A stretch of DNA of 12,392 nucleotides, taken from CAYMRL01 sp964473205. GTDB taxonomy: Bacteria; Deinococcota; Deinococci; Deinococcales; Trueperaceae. The notes under the pieces are model-generated. The model was not told the DNA's origin. It ran no database searches and saw only the letters and a list, made by a program, of their open reading frames with translations. The stretch lies in the NCBI GenBank assembly GCA_964473205.1, contig CAYYOK010000104.1, positions 1 to 12,392 of the forward strand, written 5' to 3'. The position numbers were made by a program, and so were the translations under genes. The stretch's first letter is position 1; each line of letters opens with the position of its first letter. Shown piece by piece: positions 7,294 to 12,392 of this stretch.

Positions 7294-7889
7294 GCCGGGC
7301 GGTCCTCAACCTCGCTGACGCCGCAGCCAGGAGGGACATCGCCAATCCCTATGAGATGCACTCGACGCTGATGCGTCTCGTGGACGCGGGGTCGGGCCGC
7401 CCGCTGTGGCGGTTGGAGCGGTCGAAAGATCATGAACGGCCTCCGGTCGTTCTGATACAGACTGAGAGTTCACCGGATGCTTCGGCGCTACGTGGCGCCT
7501 CGCCCAGCTACCTGCTCGAGTTCTGCTCGCGAGAGAACCGGCTACTCAGCCGTGTCAAGACCGGAGACGTACTCAACTTCAGGCTCAGGGCCAACCCCAC
7601 GGTCACCCGGGAGCGGAAGAGACACGGGCTGGAGCGGATCGAGGACCAGCTCTCGTGGCTGGAGCGTCAGGTCAAGGGCGCGGGAGCGAAGCTCATCTGG
7701 GCTCAGACCAGCGACTCGGGCAAGGTTCGGTTCGCCAGGCGGGGATCAAAGCGGCCGATAGTGCTGATGGGAGTCACGTTCGACGGCCAGCTGGAGGTCG
7801 TCGAGCCTGAGGCCCTACGTGCAGCGGTCAAGGCCGGCATCGGGCCTGGCAAAGCACTCGGCTTCGGCCTCATGACGCTAGCTCGATGA
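7284..7889 (+). CDS. cas6e: Cas6e (Cse3/CasE), crRNA-processing endoribonuclease
   Basis: Cas6e cleaves the array transcript at the 3' base of the repeat hairpin, leaving the 8-nt handle, and stays bound to the hairpin at the Cascade head. Starting from ATG 7284 the product has 201 residues and places the expected catalytic pair in NPYEMHSTLMR at Y23 and H26, the positions known for the Thermus enzyme. The glycine-rich RAMP loop GIGPGKALGFGLM lies near the C-terminus. ATG 7284 is favoured over TTG 7272 because GGGGGGA at 7274-7280 is then a well-placed ribosome site. The gene starts inside the end of cas5e and its stop overlaps the cas1 ATG (ATGA). Its substrates would include both the array and the crRNA-like unit upstream of cas3. 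Confidence 0.94.
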   Translation: MVLSRAVLNLADAAARRDIANPYEMHSTLMRLVDAGSGRPLWRLERSKDHERPPVVLIQTESSPDASALRGASPSYLLEFCSRENRLLSRVKTGDVLNFRLRANPTVTRERKRHGLERIEDQLSWLERQVKGAGAKLIWAQTSDSGKVRFARRGSKRPIVLMGVTFDGQLEVVEPEALRAAVKAGIGPGKALGFGLMTLAR

Positions 7890-8827
7890 CGCGCAAGCGC
7901 GCCATCGACCTGAGGAGCCTGCCCAAGCTCAGGGACGGCCTGACGTACATCTTCATCGAACGGGGCCGTGTCGAGCGCGACGACTCTTCCATCGCCTGGT
8001 ACGGTCCCGATGGCGCCGTGGCGATACCGGCCGCGGCGCTCGCTACGCTCTTCCTGGGCCCGGGAGCGACCATCACCCACGCCGCGATGATGGCCCTTGC
8101 CGACAACGGAGTGACTGTCGCCTGGGTCGGTGAGGCTGGTGTCCGCTTCTATGCAGGCGGTATCGGTGAGACGAGATCGGCGAAGAACGTCGAGAAGCAG
8201 GCCCTGGCCTGGGCCAACGAAGAGTCCAAGCTCGAAGTCGTCAGGAGGCTGTATGCGTTTCGGTTCTCCGAAGCGCTGGACCCCGAGCTCACCCTCGAAC
8301 AGATCAGGGGGATGGAGGGCGTTCGCGTCAGGACCGCATATAGCCGGGCCGCGAAAGCCAACGGGATCAAATGGCGAGGACGCAACTACAAGCGCGACGA
8401 CTGGGAAGAGGGCGATGCCGTCAATAGGGCCCTGTCGGCTGGGAACGCTTGCCTTTACGGCCTGTGCCATGCTGCGATCGTCAGCCTTGGATTCTCGCCG
8501 GCACTCGGCTTCCTGCACTCCGGTAAGCAACTGTCGTTCGTGTACGACATAGCCGACCTCTACAAGACCGAAGTGGTCGTACCGGCCGCCTTCGCCGCGG
8601 CGAGTGTCCCGGGGGACGAGATCGAACGGCGTGTCAGGTTGGCGCTTCGCGACCAGCTCAGACGATCTCGCTTCCTCGAACGCGTCTCAAGGGACCTCCA
8701 CAAGCTGTTCGACCTGGAGGAGAGCGCACCCGATCCCTACGAGACCGACGCGGCCAAGCCTGGCGACATATGGGACGGCGACAAGTTCGTGCCAGGAGGG
8801 GTCGCGTATGGTCGTCGTGACACTTGA
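7886..8827 (+). CDS. cas1: Cas1, type I-E spacer integrase
   Basis: Cas1 is the integrase that, with Cas2, inserts new spacers at the leader end of the array. The 313-residue product begins with the type I-E pattern LPKLRDGLTYIFIERGRVE. The metal-binding residues are present: E144 (in GMEGVRVR), H211 (in LGFLHSGKQ) and D221 and D224 (in YDIADLYK), matching E141, H208, D218 and D221 of E. coli Cas1. The ATG overlaps the cas6e stop by four bases and the last 20 bases overlap cas2. Nothing suggests inactivation, so new spacers can probably still be added ahead of the insertion element. Confidence 0.97.
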   Translation: MTRKRAIDLRSLPKLRDGLTYIFIERGRVERDDSSIAWYGPDGAVAIPAAALATLFLGPGATITHAAMMALADNGVTVAWVGEAGVRFYAGGIGETRSAKNVEKQALAWANEESKLEVVRRLYAFRFSEALDPELTLEQIRGMEGVRVRTAYSRAAKANGIKWRGRNYKRDDWEEGDAVNRALSAGNACLYGLCHAAIVSLGFSPALGFLHSGKQLSFVYDIADLYKTEVVVPAAFAAASVPGDEIERRVRLALRDQLRRSRFLERVSRDLHKLFDLEESAPDPYETDAAKPGDIWDGDKFVPGGVAYGRRDT

Positions 8828-9146
8828 ACTGGTCCCGCCGCGCCTACGTGGCGGGTTGACTCGTTGGCTTACCGAGATCGGCCCCGGCGTCTACGTCGGT
8901 CGAGTCAGTGCGATGGTGCGCGAACAACTTTGGGACCTAGTTGTCAAAGAGGCTGCCGGAACGGGCCGCGCTGTGATGGTGAACCGAACCAACAACGAGC
9001 AGGGCTACGAGATCCGCATGCACGGAGACTCGAGTAGGCGTGTGGTGGACGTCGACGGCTTGCAGCTGGTGGCCAACCGCCACAGCGCCTGGCGCGACTG
9101 GATCGAAGACGAAGTGGACTTCGAAGACGAACGTAGCTCAGACTGA
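8808..9146 (+). CDS. cas2: Cas2, type I-E adaptation subunit
   Basis: A Cas2 dimer bridges two Cas1 dimers in the integration complex. The I-E Cas2 pattern is clear: MVVVTLELVPPRLRGGLTRW (residues 1-20), then GVYVGRVSAMVREQLW and GYEIRMHGD. ATG 8808 is chosen because CAGGAGGGG (8793-8801) lies upstream and the family start coincides with it; the frame is open further back only because it runs inside cas1. The product is 112 residues, longer than the 94 of E. coli, with an acidic tail containing DEVDFEDERSSD. Such C-terminal extensions occur in actinobacterial Cas2. The gene overlaps cas1 by 20 bp and ends 94 bp before the first repeat. Confidence 0.94.
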   Translation: MVVVTLELVPPRLRGGLTRWLTEIGPGVYVGRVSAMVREQLWDLVVKEAAGTGRAVMVNRTNNEQGYEIRMHGDSSRRVVDVDGLQLVANRHSAWRDWIEDEVDFEDERSSD

Positions 9147-9240
9147 CTCTGGATTCGATCACGGGCCCCATTTGGTCCGGGTACATTGACAACTGACACA
9201 TAGAGCGCGCAGAGCGCGAGAATCGTCGTGCTGGTCAAGT
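9147..9240 (+). promoter_or_regulatory. CRISPR leader with array promoter
   Basis: This 94-bp segment separates cas2 from the first repeat and is more AT-rich than its flanks in its middle. It contains TTGACA at 9186-9191, a plausible -35 box, though no good -10 follows at the usual distance. A tandem 8-bp direct repeat AGAGCGCG occurs at 9202-9209 and 9211-9218, which may matter for Cas1-Cas2 docking. Repeat polarity (hairpin, then GTGAACCG) agrees with transcription starting here and running to the right. Confidence 0.65.
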
Positions 9241-9531
9241 GAGGTCCCCGCGCACGCGGGGGTGAACCGTCCGCTCGCTACGGACTCCGGGCAGGCCGGC
9301 TGAGGTCCCCGCGCACGCGGGGGTGAACCGGCGCGGCGGCGCTCGCACCAGCTCGAGTTGGCGAGGTCCCCGCGCACGCGGGGGTGAACCGTCCCTACCG
9401 GTCCCGGACCCGAGGTAGGCGGTGAGGTCCCCGCGCACGCGGGGGTGAACCGTGTGGGCGCGCACCGAGACGCCCAGGAACAGCGAGGTCCCCGCGCACG
9501 CGGGGGTGAACCGCGCTCCGGCCGAGGCTCA
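9241..9531 (+). CRISPR. Leader-proximal CRISPR array segment (5 repeats, 4 intact spacers plus half of a fifth)
   Basis: Five identical 29-bp repeats lie at 9241-9269, 9302-9330, 9363-9391, 9424-9452 and 9485-9513. They are separated by 32-bp spacers. Each repeat begins GAGGT, has the stem CCCCGC/GCGGGG around a GCAC loop, and ends in the handle GTGAACCG, as expected for type I-E. The fifth spacer is broken after 18 bases (9514-9531) by the insertion element. The array reads on the + strand from the leader at its left. Confidence 0.98.
9527..9531. repeat. Target-site duplication, left copy (GCTCA)
   Basis: GCTCA directly abuts the left tip TGTCA and matches 11764-11768 after the right tip. 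Five bases is within the 4-8 bp range of the IS21 family. Collapsing the two copies gives one spacer of exactly 32 bp. Confidence 0.92.
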
Positions 9532-9593
9532 TGTCAAGGGACACCTAGATTCCCGCAGCTGGGGGACATCCAGTTTCCCGCGGGTGACTCGGC

Positions 9594-10358
9594 TCATCGC
9601 TTGGCTGCCTGAGCTTCGAGTTCTCGGAGCCTGAAGCTTCTGCCGTCGATGTTCACGACGTGGCAGTGATGCAGGAGGCGGTCGAGGATGGCGGTGGCGA
9701 GGATCTCGTCGCCGGCGAGCATGTCCGGCCATTGGCTGATGCTCTTGTTGCTGGTGATGATGGTGGCTCCTCTCTCGTAGCGGTAACTGATGACCTTGAA
9801 GAGCAGGTGGGCGTCCTTGCGGTCTAACGTCTGGAAGCCGAGCTCGTCGATGATGAGCACGGCTGCGCTCATGAACTTCCGCCTGTGACTGCGCCTGTTG
9901 GGGTTCTGCTCGTCGCGACGCATCTTGTCGATGAGGTGATCGGCTGTCGTGAACGTCACACTGAAGCCGTTCTGAATGGCGCGTATCCCGAGGCCTTGGG
10001 CGAGGTGGGATTTGCCGACACCCGGCGGCCCGAGGAAGAGCGCGTTCTCTTTGCGTTTGGCGAACTCGCAGGTCGCCAAGAGGTCGACCTGGTTCTTGTC
10101 CAGGCCGCGCTGGAAGCTGAAGTCGTACTCCTCGAGGGTCTTGGCGAGGCTCAGGCCGCTGAGCTTCAGAGCCGTCTTGATGCGCCTCTCCTCACGAGCT
10201 TGGCGCTCCTGCTGAAGGACGTTCTCGAGGAAGTCCTGGAGGCTGTGCTCCTCGCGAACGCTCTGCTCGAGGAGTTCGGGGAGCCTCTCGGGCGTGAACT
10301 CGAAGCCCAGGGTGCGCAGCAGCGCTCGGCTGCGATCGAGGCTCGATCCGATGCTCAC
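9594..10358 (-). CDS. istB: IstB, AAA+ transposition helper ATPase of the IS21-family element
   Basis: IstB is the ATPase that assembles on DNA, helps select the target and stimulates the IstA transposase. The 254-residue product has the IS21 N-terminal helical region, Walker A GPPGVGKS at 110-117, Walker B LIIDELG at 168-174, a sensor ITSNKS at 201-206 and DRLLHHC at 226-232 with a likely arginine finger. The length is normal. The start is GTG at 10358-10356, overlapping the istA stop as GTGA, so translation is probably coupled. It runs opposite to the cas genes and the array, ending 62 bp from the left tip. Confidence 0.95.
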   Translation of the reverse strand: MSIGSSLDRSRALLRTLGFEFTPERLPELLEQSVREEHSLQDFLENVLQQERQAREERRIKTALKLSGLSLAKTLEEYDFSFQRGLDKNQVDLLATCEFAKRKENALFLGPPGVGKSHLAQGLGIRAIQNGFSVTFTTADHLIDKMRRDEQNPNRRSHRRKFMSAAVLIIDELGFQTLDRKDAHLLFKVISYRYERGATIITSNKSISQWPDMLAGDEILATAILDRLLHHCHVVNIDGRSFRLRELEAQAAKR

Positions 10359-11665
10359 CGCGCCCGCCTGAGTAGGTTCTCGTAGGCGCTCAGGGGCCGC
10401 GTGGCGGCCTCCCAGCTCTTGTCCGCCACGATGATCCTGCCGATCCGGCCGAGCGGCGCGGGCGGCTGCACTTCCATCGGCCCCGAAATCGCCGGTCTGG
10501 TATTGGACACTTCCGCCGCGTCGTAGCAGGCTTGATCGATGAGCAACCGGGCTTTGGTGCCGCGCGGGTACTCCTGCACCACCCTGCCATCGGCGATGAT
10601 CTGAACCTTGCCGGGAGCGCCGCGGACCTGCACCGCCCGGCCGGAGAGGGGATAGGGAGCGGCGTACTGCCGGCCCTCGAAGCTCACCAGGCAGTCGCGC
10701 CCTACCCTGCGAACGACCTGCACGTCGAACGGCGCTGGAAGGGTTGCTGGCAGGGGCTGGAGCACCTCGCGCTCGGCGAGCCAGGTGTCGTAGACGCTGT
10801 CGCCGGTCACCGGATTGATCAGCCTCTTGGCGCGGGCGGCGCTTCGTTCCAGCACAGCTTCGTTGAGATCCTCTAACGACACGAACCGCTCGCCGCGCCT
10901 CACGATCGGCCCAATCACGTCCTGCACGCGCCTTTCGACCTTGCCCTTGTCGCTGCCCCTGCGTGGCCTAGTCGGGTCGATCAGGAAACCAAGCTCGTCG
11001 GCGTACGCCTGGTAGGTGTCGTTAAGCTCCGCCCACGCCCCGGCGCCCTTCTTCACGCCGGTCTTGAGGTTGTCGATGCGAATCGTCAACGGCACGCCGC
11101 CGAGGAACCGCAGGGCGTGGTTGTGCCCATCGAGCCAGGAGAGCTGCGTCTCGTCGAGGTAGAACCGCACCGGGTTCATCCTCGAATGCGAGAGCGTCAT
11201 CAGGAACGCCTTCAACACCACCTCGCCGCCGAACTCGTGCAAGAAGACCCGCCGGGTCCCCCAGTCGACCTGTGCCTGCGTCCCTGGCCGCGTCTCGATC
11301 CGCCTTACTGGACGCAGCTTCGGCGCAGGCGCGCGCCTGCGCACGAACCGAACCACCGCCTTGTACGACCCGGAGTAGTCGTGCTCAGCGACCAGGTGCT
11401 CGTAGAGGCTCTTGATGCTATCGGGCCTACCCGACTCGCCATCCCAGTCCTGCAGAGCGATCCAGGCCGCGATTACCGGCTCGAACGGCGCGCAAGCCTC
11501 CGCCTGCTGCGAACGGCCATCCACCGCGGCCGCAGCGCGGCGCTGCAGGCGGTAGCGCAACGTGCTCTCGTCGACACCGAGATCCCTGGCGACGCTCCTG
11601 ACGCTCTTACCCTTGCCCACGAGCACCTCCGCAGCCACCAGGTCCCGCCCAGACAGCTTCGCCAC
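10355..11665 (-). CDS. istA: IstA, DDE transposase of the IS21-family element
   Basis: IstA cuts and joins the element ends. The 436-residue product starts with a helix-turn-helix region (SVRSVARDLGVDESTLRYRL, residues 22-41). It then shows the DDE catalytic core: D in TQAQVDWGTRR, D in LTIRIDNLKTGV and E in SDKGKVERRVQDV, all in the usual IS21 contexts. A beta-rich C-terminal region follows (RDCLVSFEGRQYAAPYPLSG). The GTG start at 11665-11663 has GGGAGGCGA upstream on the - strand. It leaves about 98 bp to the right tip, where the transposase sites and promoter should lie. No frameshift or missing catalytic residue is visible. Confidence 0.95.
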   Translation of the reverse strand: MAKLSGRDLVAAEVLVGKGKSVRSVARDLGVDESTLRYRLQRRAAAAVDGRSQQAEACAPFEPVIAAWIALQDWDGESGRPDSIKSLYEHLVAEHDYSGSYKAVVRFVRRRAPAPKLRPVRRIETRPGTQAQVDWGTRRVFLHEFGGEVVLKAFLMTLSHSRMNPVRFYLDETQLSWLDGHNHALRFLGGVPLTIRIDNLKTGVKKGAGAWAELNDTYQAYADELGFLIDPTRPRRGSDKGKVERRVQDVIGPIVRRGERFVSLEDLNEAVLERSAARAKRLINPVTGDSVYDTWLAEREVLQPLPATLPAPFDVQVVRRVGRDCLVSFEGRQYAAPYPLSGRAVQVRGAPGKVQIIADGRVVQEYPRGTKARLLIDQACYDAAEVSNTRPAISGPMEVQPPAPLGRIGRIIVADKSWEAATRPLSAYENLLRRAR

Positions 11666-11763
11666 GCTCGCCTCCCGAGTACGCGAAACGTACCCGGCGA
11701 GCGATCAAACCGGTGCGGGAAAGTGGATGTCCCCTAAGAGCTAGGGTAGAGCGTCCTCTGACA

Positions 11764-11768
11764 GCTCA
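11764..11768. repeat. Target-site duplication, right copy (GCTCA)
   Basis: This is the right-hand copy of the duplicated target, immediately after TGACA. It is followed by the remaining 14 bases of the interrupted spacer (11769-11782). Confidence 0.92.
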
Positions 11769-12337
11769 GGCGGTACGAGGATGAGGTCCCCGCGCACGCG
11801 GGGGTGAACCGACGCGCAGGCAGGCCGCGCGGAGCTTGCGCATGAGGTCCCCGCGCACGCGGGGGTGAACCGCTGCGGAGGTGTGTTCAGTCTATATCGG
11901 GAGAGAGGTCCCCGCGCACGCGGGGGTGAACCGGGTCTCCACGACGAGCGACCCGTCCGGGCCCTGAGGTCCCCGCGCACGCGGGGGTGAACCGTCGCGC
12001 TCGTGTTCCTCGCCGCCGTCGAAGCCGAGGTCCCCGCGCACGCGGGGGTGAACCGGCGTGCAAGCCGGAACGATAAGCGCGCTCGCTGAGGTCCCCGCGC
12101 ACGCGGGGGTGAACCGTCCCTGGCCACACCGAACGGAGCGCGGTACAGGAGGTCCCCGCGCACGCGGGGGTGAACCGACCTCCGCCAGCAGGGCCCTGTC
12201 GATGGTGGTGAGGTCCCCGCGCACGCGGGGGTGAACCGACACCGCGACCCTCTGGAAGGAAGCCTGGCTGGAGGTCCCCGCGCACGCGGGGGTGAACCGC
12301 CGGAAGCGGCGGTCGTAAAGCGGCAGATCGCGAGGTC
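11764..12337 (+). CRISPR. Leader-distal CRISPR array segment (9 full repeats, 9 full spacers, one truncated repeat)
   Basis: After the rest of the interrupted spacer (11764-11782), identical 29-bp repeats start at 11783, 11844, 11905, 11966, 12027, 12088, 12149, 12210 and 12271, each followed by a 32-bp spacer. The last spacer (12300-12331) is followed by only GAGGTC (12332-12337), the first six bases of a fifteenth repeat, before foreign sequence begins. The repeats are identical to those left of the IS element, and phase and polarity continue unchanged. It is therefore the same array, split by the insertion. Confidence 0.97.
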
Positions 12338-12392
12338 TGTCGCGGCCGGTCGTATCTTGACCCGGTCGGGCCGGTTGGATTTTGACCCTCCT
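12338..12392. mobile_element. End of a second, different IS21-type element (truncated by the window)
   Basis: Sequence beginning TGTCGCGGCC at 12338 replaces the rest of the fifteenth repeat. It contains two direct copies of a 20-bp motif, at 12344-12363 and 12369-12388, matching at 17 of 20 positions and both ending TTGACCC, spaced 25 bp apart. A TGTC tip with tandem subterminal sites is what IS21-family ends look like. The sequence differs from the first element's ends, so it would be a separate insertion. No gene is visible in the 55 bases available, so the family call rests on the ends alone. Confidence 0.7.

Larger units (their letters stand above)
9532..11763 (-). mobile_element. Complete IS21-family insertion sequence inside a CRISPR spacer
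   Basis: The 2232-bp element runs from TGTCA (9532-9536) to TGACA (11759-11763), so both tips are inverted copies of TGTCA. A 20-bp subterminal motif (GGGGACATCC followed by AGTTTCCCGC) lies at 9562-9581. It recurs inverted with one mismatch at 11715-11734. The left end also has a second direct copy of the core at 9541-9556 (13 of 16 bases match 9566-9581), and repeated subterminal sites of this kind are typical of IS21 ends. The element carries istA and istB, both on the - strand. GCTCA is duplicated at 9527-9531 and 11764-11768. Both ends and both genes look intact, so it may be active. Confidence 0.96.

Noticed and set aside
7703..8530. A 275-residue - strand frame across cas6e and cas1
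   Set aside because: It is antisense to two well-supported genes, with composition typical of a GC-rich shadow frame.
9885..11737. Long + strand reading frames inside the insertion element (166 and 206 residues)
   Set aside because: They are antisense shadows of istB and istA, whose motifs and overlapping stop-start are clear on the other strand.
11741..12285. Several overlapping - strand reading frames with repeating SPPRARGP and HPRVRGDL peptides (also at 9159-9465)
   Set aside because: They are reverse translations of the CRISPR repeats and spacers. The periodic peptides follow the 61-bp repeat unit and have no ribosome sites.

Overview
The window is a high-GC bacterial chromosome segment that carries a complete type I-E CRISPR-Cas locus on the + strand. 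GTG and TTG starts are common, and the repeat sequence and gene order suggest an actinobacterium-like host. That taxonomic guess is an inference with low confidence.

Layout. Positions 1-83 hold the tail of an unidentified + strand gene. Positions 84-636 contain no convincing protein gene of ordinary size but are rich in structure. There is a 13-bp perfect hairpin at 212-246. Next, on the - strand, is a crRNA-like unit made of two degenerate CRISPR repeats around a roughly 21-nt guide (about 327 down to 250). A good sigma70-type promoter faces the cas genes (TTGACA, 17 bp, TAGTAT, 378-406). Just downstream of it lies a sequence (425-440) that pairs with the guide at 14 of its first 16 positions. 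The two mismatches fall exactly at guide positions 6 and 12, the bases that type I-E Cascade flips out and does not read. This is the most interesting signal in the window: a probable Cascade-guided self-regulatory RNA (CreR/CreA-like) controlling the cas promoter or a tiny toxin gene.

Positions 637-9146 hold cas3, cas8e, cas11 (cse2), cas7e, cas5e, cas6e, cas1 and cas2. They are packed with 4-20 bp overlaps or gaps of 3-16 bp and look like one operon. Cas6e cuts the array transcript in the repeat hairpin, Cas8e-Cas11-Cas7-Cas5-Cas6 form Cascade on the crRNA, Cas3 nicks and degrades the target, and Cas1-Cas2 insert new spacers. All the key residues I looked for are present (in Cas3, Cas6e and Cas1), so the protein machinery looks intact.

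A leader of about 94 bp (9147-9240) precedes an array of identical 29-bp repeats with 32-bp spacers. The array is broken by mobile DNA twice. A complete 2232-bp IS21-family element (istA-istB, 9532-11763) sits inside the fifth spacer with a 5-bp target duplication; removing it restores a spacer of exactly 32 bp. Nine more repeats follow (11783-12299). A fifteenth repeat is then cut after six bases, at 12337, by what looks like the end of a second, different IS21-type element that runs out of the window. Only the leader-proximal part of the array is therefore directly connected to the leader promoter.
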